Below, in pieces: positions 15,895-25,700 of a DNA stretch of 64,000 nt; the stretch's first letter is position 1; every line of letters starts with the position of its first letter. A program made the translations under genes and the position numbers. The stretch is from Candidatus Schekmanbacteria bacterium (GTDB lineage: Bacteria > CSSED10-310 > JACPHN01): positions 47,343-111,342 of the forward strand of contig JACPHN010000041.1 in assembly GCA_016188575.1 (NCBI GenBank). The letters run 5' to 3'. The notes under the pieces were generated by a model. The model searched no databases. It was not told the origin of the DNA and saw nothing but the letters and a program-made list of their open reading frames with translations.

Positions 15895-18573
15895 ATGAGC
15901 GACTATCGGCTTCTTGGCAAACGCTTCGTGCGCGCGATGCGTCTGCGCTATCTCTCGGCACTCGGGCTGCTGGGCGTGCTTGCGATCTTCAACTACGCCG
16001 GGATGGCCTCCGCCATTCGCGGGCATCGAGTGGACGCGGAAATCGTCAATATCAGCGGCCGCCAACGCATGTTGAGCCAGCGCATCATAAGCGCCGCGAC
16101 GATGCTCGTTCATGGACCGCCCGCTCAGCGGTCCAGTGCGCGCACAGAGATCCTCGAGGCTGCAGGTAGCCTGCTGGAGAGCCAGGCCATCCTCTCCAAC
16201 CTGGCGCCCGCGACCTTTCACGCCTCATCGCGTGAGGCCGCACCGCCGCTTGCAGACGCGGTTCGCGCCTTCGTGGCCCGGGCCCGGGCGCTCGCGGAGC
16301 TCTCCGACGCGCACCTGTCAGAAGGTGTTGGTGGCGGGCTGGCGGAGCAGCAAGCCGCCGCGGCGCAGCTTCTGGTCCGACTGGACGGCGCCGTCGGCGC
16401 CTATCAGGCGATTGCGGACCAGCGCGTAGCGGAGCTTGGGCGGGAGCACCTCAGTGCCCTGCTCACGACCCTCGTTGTGCTCGGCGCCCTCGGTCTCGCA
16501 GTTTTTCGCCCCATGAGCCAGCGGGTTCAACACGACGTCGACAGACTCGTCGGTCTCACGGCGCAGACCGAAGTGCAGGCGAACGCCATCGGCCGAGCCT
16601 ATCAGGAGCTGCAGAAAGAGGCCGCCGACAGGCGCAACGCTCAGGATGCGCTGCGGGAAACCACGGCGCGCTTTCGCAGCCTCTTCAACAACTCCCTTGC
16701 CGGGCTCGGGCGCTTCGAGCTCATGGGCGGCACGCCGATCGAGGCCAACGCGCGCCTCGCGTCGATGTTCGGCTATCCGGATGCCGCCGCCTTCGTCTCC
16801 GGATTCACCTTCGCGGGACACCACACCGACCCCGGCTTTCTCATCCGCCTTCTCGACGAGCTGGAGGAGGATGGCGACATCAGGAGCTTCGAAACGCGCC
16901 TCAACCGCCTGGACGGTACCGAGTTCTGGGTCCGGGCTTCGCTCCGCATCGCCGCCGATCGGGGCTACTTCGAGTGTGTCATGATCGACATCACGGACTG
17001 GAAAACCGCCGAGGAGACGCTCCGGCTGCTGGCCGCCGCGGTTGTCCAATCCGCAGAGTCGATCTTCATCACCTCTACGGATGGCGCAATCCAGTACGTC
17101 AATCCGGCCTTCGAGCAGATCACCGGCTACTCTTGGGCCGAAGTCGCCGGGAGAACGCCGCGCGTTTTGAGCAGTAGCAAGCACGACGACGCCTTTTTCG
17201 CCGAGCTCTGGCAGACAATTACGAGTGGGCGGGTCTGGACTGGGCGGGTCATCAACAAGGCCAAGGACGGTACGCTGCTCGAAGAAGAAGAGACGATTTC
17301 TCCAATTCGCGGCGAGGGCGGCAAGATCAGCCACTTCGTCGCGGTAAAACACAACGTAACGCGCGAGGTTCGTCTGGAAGCGGAGCTGCAGACAGCGCGC
17401 AAGCTGGAAGCAATCGGCCGGCTGGCTGGCGGCGTGGCGCACGACTTCAACAATTTCCTGACGATCATCATGGGCGTCGCCGCCTTGCTAGCCGAGAGCA
17501 TCGCCGGCGACGATCCCCGACAAGCTCACGTCCAAGAGATTCAGCAGGCGGCGAGAATGGCCTCCAACCTGGTCAGGCAGCTCCTTACCTTCGCGCGCCG
17601 GCAGGTAGTCGAAACGGAGGTCCTCGATCTGAACGAGGTGGTCGATAGCGTTCTGGCGGTGCTCGAGCGCGTGCTGACCGGGGGAATCAGCGTCGTGAAG
17701 CACCTCTCTTCGGATCTGGCGCGCGTGAAAGCGGACCGAGCGCACGTCGAGCAGGTCATTCTCAACCTCGCCGTCAACGCCAAAGATGCACTCCCAAATG
17801 GGGGCACGATCAGCATCACGACCGCGAATGTACACTGGGGTACGACCCTGCGGGAGAACGGAACCTCCGGCCTCCCCGACCGCGATAGCGTGTTGCTCGC
17901 GGTCAGCGATACCGGTATCGGCATGGACCGGGCAACGATGTCGCGAATCTTCGAGCCATTCTTCACGACGAAGGCACCGGGCCACGGCACGGGCCTGGGC
18001 CTTTCCACGGTCTACGGCATCGTCAAGCAGTTGGGCGGCGACATCGAGGTGGATAGCACGCTCGCGGAGGGCACCTCCTTTCGGGTATACCTGCCGTGCG
18101 CGGCGCCCCGGGAAGTGGCACCGGCGCGAGCGGGCGTGGCATCGGGAGGCGAGGGCCGCGCTACCCGAAAAGCTCGCATTCTCGTGGTCGAGGATCAGGA
18201 TGGTCTCCGCAACTTGGTGGCCACGGTCCTCAAGGTAGAAGGCTACGACGTCATCGCCGCCGAATCGGCGGAACAGGCTCTCCCCCTTGCCGGCCACCAC
18301 ATCGGCGCCATCGACCTGGTCCTCACGGACGTGATCATGCCGGGAGTGAGCGGTCCCGAGCTCGTGGCCCAGCTCGCTGCCCGCGATGCGTCGCCCCGCG
18401 TTCTCTACATGTCCGGGTATACCGGCGACCTGGATCTGGCCACCTCGACGTCCGCTGTCGGCCCCTACGAGCTCTTGCAAAAACCGTTTACGCCGGAGGA
18501 GCTATTGGACCGCGTGGCCGCGGTGCTTGGCGCCACCTCGACGCGCGACAGCACAGAGACCGCTCCCTCGTAA
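15895..18573 (+). CDS. Hybrid sensor histidine kinase with PilJ-type sensor, PAS domains and receiver
   Basis: The 892-residue product has two transmembrane helices (about 16-37 and 184-202) flanking a periplasmic four-helix sensor that begins with NISGRQRMLSQRI, the PilJ/type IV pili MCP N-terminal signature. Two PAS domains follow (about 255-375 and 380-490). HisKA carries the phosphorylated His at 516 in GGVAHDFNNFL, and the ATPase domain has DTGIGM and GTGLGLSTVYGIVKQLGG. The receiver ends the protein, with the phospho-acceptor Asp at 812 in LVLTDVIMPG. The HDFNN class usually hands phosphate to its own receiver and then to a separate partner; no response regulator gene is adjacent. The next gene encodes a PhnD-like binding protein that could be its ligand carrier. 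Confidence 0.93.
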   Translation: MSDYRLLGKRFVRAMRLRYLSALGLLGVLAIFNYAGMASAIRGHRVDAEIVNISGRQRMLSQRIISAATMLVHGPPAQRSSARTEILEAAGSLLESQAILSNLAPATFHASSREAAPPLADAVRAFVARARALAELSDAHLSEGVGGGLAEQQAAAAQLLVRLDGAVGAYQAIADQRVAELGREHLSALLTTLVVLGALGLAVFRPMSQRVQHDVDRLVGLTAQTEVQANAIGRAYQELQKEAADRRNAQDALRETTARFRSLFNNSLAGLGRFELMGGTPIEANARLASMFGYPDAAAFVSGFTFAGHHTDPGFLIRLLDELEEDGDIRSFETRLNRLDGTEFWVRASLRIAADRGYFECVMIDITDWKTAEETLRLLAAAVVQSAESIFITSTDGAIQYVNPAFEQITGYSWAEVAGRTPRVLSSSKHDDAFFAELWQTITSGRVWTGRVINKAKDGTLLEEEETISPIRGEGGKISHFVAVKHNVTREVRLEAELQTARKLEAIGRLAGGVAHDFNNFLTIIMGVAALLAESIAGDDPRQAHVQEIQQAARMASNLVRQLLTFARRQVVETEVLDLNEVVDSVLAVLERVLTGGISVVKHLSSDLARVKADRAHVEQVILNLAVNAKDALPNGGTISITTANVHWGTTLRENGTSGLPDRDSVLLAVSDTGIGMDRATMSRIFEPFFTTKAPGHGTGLGLSTVYGIVKQLGGDIEVDSTLAEGTSFRVYLPCAAPREVAPARAGVASGGEGRATRKARILVVEDQDGLRNLVATVLKVEGYDVIAAESAEQALPLAGHHIGAIDLVLTDVIMPGVSGPELVAQLAARDASPRVLYMSGYTGDLDLATSTSAVGPYELLQKPFTPEELLDRVAAVLGATSTRDSTETAPS

Positions 18574-18694
18574 CCGTTCGCCCCCTTCCGCTGCGAGGCG
18601 CGTGATGCACAACCATGGCGATTTGGCAGCACGACTGCCGCGTGCCGGTTCGGTCATTTGCATTGACGCGATCTCTCGTCTATTCTTCGCTGAG

Positions 18695-19744
18695 ATGTGC
18701 CGCCCCTCTTTTCACAAACGATGTCTCCAGACGCGCCGTGCCGCCATCGCGGTGGTGGCCGTGTTTGGTCTCTCGATTGGCGCGCCGAGCGCTGCTGCTC
18801 CCGGGGACGACGCCGGTGAGCTGCCGACACCGGCGAATCAGGGGCTGGCGGAGAGCATGCCGCACGCGCGGCTGCTGTTCTTCCAGCCGTATAGCTCCGG
18901 GCTCCCTGTCACCGAAATCGTTCGCGGTCTGGAACGATATGCCGACTACTTTCGCGCGCAGAAGCTCTCGGAGCTGAGCACGCATTACTTCCGCAAGGCG
19001 GAGGACCTCGAGAAATATTTGCAGGTTCTCGACCTGCGCGGCGAGCAGCGCCCGTGGCTTGCCTCCATTTCTGTTCACTACATGCTCATGAAGGCTTTCC
19101 GCTATGGATATGAGCCCGTCCTTTGCGCCGTGTTCGACGGTCGAACCACGACTCGATACTCGGTCATTACGAGGCGAAACAGCTCTGCGCACTCCCTCGC
19201 CGAGCTCAAAGGCAAGTCCATTGCTCTTAGCGACGTCGGACAAGATGCCATAGAATGGTACAACGTCATGTTATTCTCCAACAAGACCGATGTCCGCGAC
19301 TACTTCTCGGAGATCGTGGAGACGGATTCGGCAATGAGCTCGGTCTCTGCCGTCATCTACGGTCAGGTCGACGCGGCCCTGGTGCTGTCCGACGTGTTCA
19401 AGCGGATGAGCAAGCATGCGGCGAAGATCTGGGCGAATGTCGAGCAGGTTCACAGCACCGACGAGATTTCGACCGGCGGCGTCCAGGTGTGGCGTGGTGC
19501 CCCCAGGTGGTTCGCCGAAGAGGTCACCCGCTTGCTGGGTGCTGAGGACCTTCGCTCCCAGCCCGGGGGCGCCGAGCTGCTGGACGTCTTTCGTCTCGAC
19601 GGGTTACGCCCATGCGGCTGGGATCAGTACGATCGGACAGAAGGCGAGCTTCTCCGCCGCGCCGCTGTGTCGCTGACTCAGGGGGAGCAACGCGAGCTCC
19701 TGATTCAGCAAGGCGCACAAGACGTGAGAGAAACGATCAAGTAG
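18695..19744 (+). CDS. PhnD-like periplasmic phosphate/phosphonate-type substrate-binding protein
   Basis: The product has 349 residues from ATG 18695; this start gives a clean signal peptide (RRAAIAVVAVFGLSIGAPSAAA), while the frame is open further upstream. The body has features of type-2 periplasmic binding proteins of the PhnD group: LLFFQPYSSGLPVTEIVRGL near the start, YEPVLCAVFDGRTTTRYSVI, and the characteristic SAHSLAELKGKSIALSDVGQ, followed by a VIYGQVDAALVLSDVFKRM segment. No ABC permease or ATPase gene is nearby. Standing next to a PilJ-sensor kinase, it is more likely a sensory ligand-binding partner than a transporter component. Its 3' end overlaps the convergent gene by 8 nt. Confidence 0.78.
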   Translation: MCRPSFHKRCLQTRRAAIAVVAVFGLSIGAPSAAAPGDDAGELPTPANQGLAESMPHARLLFFQPYSSGLPVTEIVRGLERYADYFRAQKLSELSTHYFRKAEDLEKYLQVLDLRGEQRPWLASISVHYMLMKAFRYGYEPVLCAVFDGRTTTRYSVITRRNSSAHSLAELKGKSIALSDVGQDAIEWYNVMLFSNKTDVRDYFSEIVETDSAMSSVSAVIYGQVDAALVLSDVFKRMSKHAAKIWANVEQVHSTDEISTGGVQVWRGAPRWFAEEVTRLLGAEDLRSQPGGAELLDVFRLDGLRPCGWDQYDRTEGELLRRAAVSLTQGEQRELLIQQGAQDVRETIK

Positions 19745-21563
19745 ATTCCCGGTCGACGGTCCGCCGGTGATCTCGCGGGGCGGCCGCGGCCTCGCCGCCT
19801 GCCCCCGCCGCCCACATGTCGAACGGAGCGCCGCGCATGAGGAGAGCCAGCTTCAGCTCGACTTCGCGTCCCAGCAAGCCTGCTCCAAAGTGGTGGGCGA
19901 GCCGCAGAGCACGGCCAAACATCGCTCGGGCCAGATCAGCCTCGTTGCGCATCCAGTGCAGCTCACCGCGAACGAGCAAAAGGCGCCCGAGCCTGATCCC
20001 GTCTTCCATGGCAACGTAGATGTCTCGCGCTTCCTCGAAGAGGACTTCGCTGCCGTGCCGATCGCCCTGCCGGTCGGCGGCGTGCGCCACGTGCACCGCC
20101 AGATCGGCCTGCAATACCGGGCTCAGCGGCACCGGGGCAGCGGCAAGGGCGCGCTCGAGGTGGTTACGCGACAGGTCGAATCGCCCCATGCGCGTGTAGG
20201 CGTCCGCCAGTGCGCAGTTCGCTCTCCACCGGGCCACCCAATGCCCGGTCTCCGGTATCATCCGCAGCAGTTTCAGCGCGGCGGGTAGGCGGCCATACCC
20301 GATGTTCCAGGTGGCGAGGTCGACCGCAGCCTGCGCCGCCAGTCCGTTCCGAAGGTCGGCCTTCCCGGCCTCGACGCTCGTCTCCAGGCGGCGCATTGCG
20401 TCTACATCGCCGCTGTGGACATGGCGGAGCACCTGACAAACCGGGTCGTCCGCGACTTCTATCTCCCTGTCGCCCCGTATCGCATTGAACAGGTCACACG
20501 CGACTCGCCCCCGGTCATCGAGGGCCGCGTCGTGCAGCGTGAGCGTGGTCGCGAGCTGCGCAGCCCCTGGCGCGCCGAGGAGTACGGCGGCGCGCAGCAG
20601 ATCCCGCGCCGTGAGCTGTCTCCCGGCCGGCGTCACGCCCCTCGTCGCCATGAGCCACAAGGCGTTGGTACGCCATTCACCCGGGCCCTGCCGCGAACCG
20701 AGCGCTGCGACTGCGGCGCGCGCCCACGCCGGGCGGCGCGGCAGTCTCGCGCGCGGCAGATCCCGCAGCTTCGCCCACGCCACGGCCTGGTCCGAGCTGA
20801 GCACATCCGCCAGTCCCAGCCGCGCCAGCGTCCGGGCATGGTCCATCTTCGTAAGTCGGCGACCGCTCGCTGCCAGCACGTCAGTTCCAAGCAACCGGAG
20901 TTGCGCGAGATAGCAAAGGTCCCGCTTGCCGAGGCGGGTGCGGCGGTCTGGCGCCGCGCCCCGCACGCGACCTGGCACCTCAGCCGGTATACCGTCGCGC
21001 CTTGAAGCTGTGAGGTCCGAAGTCTCCAGGTCCAGGCAGCCGACGCCGCGGGGCACCTCGGCGCCGGGATCGCCCTCGGCGACGAAGGTAACCGGAAGGT
21101 GAAGCTTGCCAAGCATGACTGCGTGCAGCAGCGTGCCCCAGACCGGGGCGTTCAAGTCGTCCAGGTCGATGCGGCCGAAGATGTGGACGCCGCGCAGAAG
21201 CAGCGCAGCGCGCAAGAAAAGTCGGGCGCTGACGACGTTGGGTCCGAGCCAGAGGATCTCTGGTTCGAGCTCTTCATCGAGCGGTTCCAGCGGCGCTACA
21301 CGCGCCAGCGCGAGCAGGTGCTGAAGCGGCGCCAACGGGCACCAGGGTTCCGGCGGACACAGCGGCACCACGGAAATTCCCTCGCGCCGCAGCCGGCGCC
21401 GCAGCGCAAGCCGGCCGCGCCGCGATCCGCGGACAGCAAACAACGCCCCACCGCCCGCGGCGCCACTCTCGCGCAGACGTTCCAGAAAGCTGCGAAGCTC
21501 GGCGCTTGCCGCCGGATCTTCGTCGCCACCCTCTGCTTCAGTACCGCCCACGACTATCGCCAT
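19737..21563 (-). CDS. TPR protein with a degenerate STAND-like N-terminal region
   Basis: This 608-residue product is not matched to a named family. The C-terminal ~220 residues hold tetratricopeptide-like helices (LRMIPETGHWVARWRANCAL, YTRMGRFDLSRNHLERALAA, EARDIYVAMEDGIRLGRLLL, MRNEADLARAMFGRALRLAH). The first ~270 residues are alpha/beta and read like the position of a STAND or MalT-type ATPase (ALFAVRGSRRGRLALRRRL then VVPLCPPEPWCPLAPL). However, the P-loop is absent: GSRRGR replaces GxxGxGKS, so ATP binding is doubtful. It is probably a scaffold or regulator. It is very Ala/Leu/Arg-rich and lies convergent to, and 8 nt overlapping, the binding-protein gene. Confidence 0.6.
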   Translation of the reverse strand: MAIVVGGTEAEGGDEDPAASAELRSFLERLRESGAAGGGALFAVRGSRRGRLALRRRLRREGISVVPLCPPEPWCPLAPLQHLLALARVAPLEPLDEELEPEILWLGPNVVSARLFLRAALLLRGVHIFGRIDLDDLNAPVWGTLLHAVMLGKLHLPVTFVAEGDPGAEVPRGVGCLDLETSDLTASRRDGIPAEVPGRVRGAAPDRRTRLGKRDLCYLAQLRLLGTDVLAASGRRLTKMDHARTLARLGLADVLSSDQAVAWAKLRDLPRARLPRRPAWARAAVAALGSRQGPGEWRTNALWLMATRGVTPAGRQLTARDLLRAAVLLGAPGAAQLATTLTLHDAALDDRGRVACDLFNAIRGDREIEVADDPVCQVLRHVHSGDVDAMRRLETSVEAGKADLRNGLAAQAAVDLATWNIGYGRLPAALKLLRMIPETGHWVARWRANCALADAYTRMGRFDLSRNHLERALAAAPVPLSPVLQADLAVHVAHAADRQGDRHGSEVLFEEARDIYVAMEDGIRLGRLLLVRGELHWMRNEADLARAMFGRALRLAHHFGAGLLGREVELKLALLMRGAPFDMWAAGAGGEAAAAPRDHRRTVDREST

Positions 21564-21669
21564 GCTCTCCGCGCTCCGGGTGCTAGTCTATCCGCGCGGC
21601 TGCCGGTTGCCAAGCAAGCCCGTGGCTCTGATTCCACCACCTGTTGCGCACAAGCTGCGCCCTCTCCCT

Positions 21670-21915
21670 TCATGGGTAGGTAACTGGAAGTAAGCGCTTG
21701 GCCATCGCGTTGTCGTAGACCCGGGACTGGCTGTAGCCTTCGCCCTCGGCATCGGTGAGTGGGAGGGCAATCCCGAGATCTCATGCAACGCTCATCTTCA
21801 CGAGCAGGGACAGCAGCCTCTGCCGCCGGGTCTTGCCTTCGGCGTACCGTTTCTGCGCAGTCGCGCCGACGATCTTGGCCGCGTCAAGAACGGCCTTCGC
21901 GCGCTCGCCGACCCG
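21670..21915 (-). pseudogene. Decayed coding remnant, minus strand (possible transposase part)
   Basis: Read leftward, one frame encodes GERAKAVLDAAKIVGATAQK, then RYAEGKTRRQRLLSLLVKMSVA, reaches a TGA at 21781-21783, and continues in the same frame as DLGIALPLTDAEGEGYSQSR and VYDNAMAKRLLPVTYP to a stop at 21670-21672. The helix-like, charged composition on both sides of the internal stop suggests a real gene broken by a nonsense change. I cannot name the family with certainty; the basic AQKRYAEGKTRRQ style and nearby IS remnants suggest a transposase. The rest of 21564-22168 shows no gene I can support. Confidence 0.35.
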
Positions 21916-22168
21916 TCGGCAAGCACAGGGAAACGGGAGGTGCGGCGAGGGTTTCTCTTGCCAATGTCGTCGGCTCTTGGCTGGCCGGCCTTGTCCGGCG
22001 TGGATTGGCGGTCGGTTACTGAATCTGCGCTTTCTTCACGGCGAAGCACAACCGCCTCGCTGAATTTGCGGCGGTAACGTCATGGGGGTCGCTGGCCTCA
22101 TGCTCAGGCGAAGGCTGGTGGAGCCGTACGTCGCACGTGTGATTGCATAGCCGAGGTGAGGCACCCCG

Positions 22169-22644
22169 GAGCCGGTCCGTGTTCATGATTTCATCGACCG
22201 CAAGTTGGGCAAAGTGGCACCATACGGCGTCTACGACTTGACGATGAACACGGGCTGGGTAAGCGTTGGGATCGACCACGACTCGGCCGAGCTTTCCGTT
22301 GAGTGCATTCGGCGCTGGTGGCGCGAAATGGGTGAGGTAGTCTACCCGCGGACCACTCGTTGGCTGATCACCGCCGACCGCGGCGGGAGTAACGGATACC
22401 GTGTACGCCTGTGGCGGCGGGAGCTGGAGAAACTCGCTGACGAGCTGTATCTGAGGTGATAGTGAACCTGATAGGCAATGCCACCACCCGCGAGGGGCTC
22501 CAAATCAAGGCAGCGCTTGACGAACAGACATCTGCACCCGGGGTCAAGGTTTCGGACGAGGAGCTCGCGAGCCTCGCCGTTGAACGGGACGAGTTTCACG
22601 GGGAATGGAACTACCGGCTGAAGCCAAGAAGCCAGGTAGTCTAA
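22169..22644 (+). pseudogene. ISAzo13-family transposase remnant with internal deletion and frameshift
   Basis: From about 22169, one frame reads EPVRVHDFIDRKLGKVAPYG, then VYDLTMNTGWVSVGIDHDSA, ending with ITADRGGSNGYRVRLWRRELEKLADEL at a stop near 22459. This is the middle of an ISAzo13-type DDE transposase. A second frame takes over at about 22456 with VNLIGNATTREGLQIKAALD, then VKVSDEELASLAVERDEFHGEWNY to the TAA at 22642-22644, which is the C-terminus of the same family. In intact members roughly 50 residues separate these parts, so an internal deletion fused them out of frame. The N-terminal half is missing. No terminal repeats were found. Confidence 0.75.
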
Positions 22645-22749
22645 CTAGAATTGTTCGAGTTATTCTTGCTTTCCTCCTTGGGTCTACCCCCCTCTTGCGC
22701 CGCGCCGCCAGCCGACGTAAACCTTGGGGTTGGTGGATCGTTATCGCTC

Positions 22750-22754
22750 GGGAG
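22750..22754 (+). promoter_or_regulatory. Ribosome binding site that decides the start at 22761
   Basis: GGGAG lies six bases before ATG 22761. None of the in-frame TTG codons upstream in the frame used after the TC tract has a comparable site, which argues that ATG 22761 is the true start and that the tract sets the frame. Confidence 0.55.
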
Positions 22755-22760
22755 CTGGGT

Positions 22761-25700
22761 ATGTCGCGTCGCCTCAATTCTCTCTCTCTCTCTCTCTCTC
22801 TCTCTACGCCTCTGGCCGCTGGTCCTGGCGGCCGCCGCGGTGCCGCTCGCGGTGACCCCCCTCCCGGCGGCGCCCGCGCGCGCCGCGGGCGATTCCTTCG
22901 AATCCGGGACCTTCGCCGCCCTGCCGTGGGAGAGGAACCCCGCGGACGCCTGGCAGGTGGTTGCGGGTGACGCCGCCGATGGCGACTTCGCGGCCCGCTC
23001 GGCGCCGCTCGCGGACGGGGACGCCGCGGTGCTCGCGGTCACCCTGGCGCTGTCCACGCCCGGCGAGGTCGCCTTCTGGGTGAAGACCTCGACCGAGGCG
23101 GGCGCCGACGCGCTCGCCTTTGCGGTGGGGGGCGCCTCGGGGACGTTCTACGAGAAGGACCGTTGGTCGGGCGAGCAGCCGTGGACGCGCGTCGCCTGTG
23201 CGCTGGCGAGCGGCACCTGGACCTTTCGCTGGACCTATCGCAAGGACGGCGCCGGCGCGGCCGGCCAGGACGCCGTCTGGATCGACGCGGTGTCGTTCCC
23301 GGACTTCACCGTGCCGCCGTCGCCCACGCCGACACCGAGCCCCTCGCCGACCGCCACCCCATCCCCGAGCGTGACGGCGACCGCCGCCCTGACACCCACC
23401 CCGAGCGGCACGCGCACGGCCACGCCGACCGCGACCCCGACGCCCACCCCCGAGCCACCCGACGAGGACTTCGAAGCGGGCGGCCTCGCGGCCTCGGCCT
23501 ACCCGTTTCGCGTCGCCGCCGGCGAGGCGGCCTGGGTCACCAGCCGCGACGCCGCCTATCTCGGTAGCTTCGCGCTCCGCCCGCTGCCCCTCGCCACGGG
23601 CCAGCGGACCGCGGTCGAGCTCACGCTGGACATCACGGAGAACGGCGTGATCCGCTTTTGGACGAAAACCGAGCTCGCGGACGAGGACGTCTTCACGTTC
23701 AGCATCGACGGCCAGTGGCGCGGCGACATCGCGGGCGCGAGCGACTGGGAGGAGCAACACCTCACGGTGGCGCGCGGGCTGCGGACGTTCCGCTGGGAGC
23801 TCGCCAAGAGCAGCGCGGGGTTTACTGGAAAGGATACCGTGTGGATCGACGCGATCCGCTTTCCGCCGCACGAGATCGCGGCAGTGCCGACGCCGACGGG
23901 GCTGGCGAGCGGCGGCACGCCGCTGTTGTGGGTGATGGCGATCACGCCGAGCACGGCCGCGACGGTTGCCGTGCACCTGGCGTGGACGCGCAGCGACGCG
24001 CCCGATTTCGCGTATTACGCGCTCTACCGTGCGACCGAGGCGTTTTCGGTGCCGGCGCTGGGGCTCGGGGCGGGCGCGGGCGGGGTCGTGCTGCTGGGGG
24101 TCGCGCTCGCGTGGCACCGGCGGCGGCGGGTACCGGGGCGCGGGCGTGGGGGAGGGTGGCGCACGGCCGCCGGCCTTGCCCTGATCGCCGGCAGCGGCGC
24201 GGCGGCGCTCGGCCTGTGGTGGCACCGGGTGGCGGCGATTCCCCTGCCGGAAGGCGAGCCGATCTTTGTGAGCGCGGACCGTGCGGTGACCTCCTACGTC
24301 GACCACGGCCTGTCGATCTACGAGCGCCGCTACCACTACGTGCTCTTCGTCGTGCGCGACGGCGGTGCGAGTAGCTCGTCGGCCGATGCCTGGGTGAATC
24401 CCGGTACGGGAACGAGCGGCGGCATCCGCCTGCTCTACCCGCGCGACGGGATCGTGGTCGGCGACCCCAGGTTGCCGGTGGTCGGCGAGGTGGGGTTCCG
24501 GGTCGACACGGTAGGGTTGCTCATCGAAGCGCCGCAGACGCGGACGTTGCTGTTCCCGGAACGGCGCGCGAGCCCGGACGCGGAAGGCGTGTTCGCCGCG
24601 CTGGTAACGCTGGCTCCCGGGGCCAATGACGTGGTCGCGGTCGCCGATGCCGAGGGCGGCGCGCTCGCCGCGCGGGTACGCGTGACCTACGACGCGGCGG
24701 CGCCGGTGGTGGCGATCACGGATCCGCCGATGTGGAGCGTGGCGCAGGGGGCTACGGTCATCGTCCGCGGGACGACGACCGATCCGGCGGGGCGGGTTGC
24801 CGTGAACGGCATCGCGGCGGTGGTGGAGATCGACGGCACCTTCGCGGCCGAGGTGCCGATCCGGACGGATCGGGCCGGGGCGGTCAACGCCATCCGGGCC
24901 GTCGGCGTCGGGGCCGCCGGGGTACCGGGTCCGGAAGCGGCCGCGGGGGTGCTCACCGGCGCGGCGGCGGTTTCCTCCGGCGCGAGGACCGGGGCGGGGC
25001 GCGCGCCGCTGGACGCCTACGCGGATGCGGTGCGCTTCTGCGGCGCCCTCGACCCCGGCCGCAACAAGAACACCGACTGCACCGCGGCGCTCGGCAACAA
25101 TTTCTCCACGGTGTCGCTGGGCGGACCCGGCGGCTACGCGATCTTCGACATGGGCTTCCTCGGCGAGATCGTCGACCTGCCGGGACCGGACCTGTACGTG
25201 CAGGAAGCTGGCGCGAACACCGCCAAGCGCGAGCCGTTCACGATCTTCGCCATCGGCACCAGCGGCGACGCGGCGCTCGCGGAGACGACGGGCTCCGGGA
25301 CGCTGGATTTCCGCGGCAACCTGTTCCAGGCGGCGCTGGTTGCGGTGGTCGATCGCTCACCGGAGATTTGCGACCAGGACGAGAGCTGTGAACCCGACGA
25401 TACCGGCAACCTGCCGCCGGACTGCTGCACCAGCGGTCTGGTACAGTCGGAAACCCCGGGGTCGGATATCCAGTGGCTGCGAGCGCTGAGCTATGGGCTC
25501 GCGGTCGAGCTCGACGTCCCGAAGGTGCTGCCGGTCGGGGTAGCGGTGCCGCTGCGGTTCGCGGCGACGGTCGAGGGGACGGGCGCGGGGGACGAGGCGG
25601 CGCCGGCGGGCGGGGAAGCGGCCGGGCGCACCCGGGAGGTCGCGCTGCCGGGTACCTACACCTGGGAGGCCGCCGGGCCGGAGCTCGAGCTGGCCGCGGG

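Noticed and set aside
22779-22804. Dinucleotide tract as part of a CRISPR or satellite array
   Set aside because: There are no spacers or longer units; it is a plain (TC)13 microsatellite within a coding start.
22605-22970. 121-codon frame through the TC tract as a separate gene
   Set aside because: Its downstream half is Arg/Gly-rich noise in the wrong frame of the large gene. It is better explained as the OFF reading of a slipped tract.
23321-23460. Repetitive CCGACG/CCCACC DNA as tandem regulatory repeats
   Set aside because: The period is explained by codons for Pro-Thr linkers; similar stretches at 11070-11190, 36078-36190 and 61400-61480 also lie in linkers.
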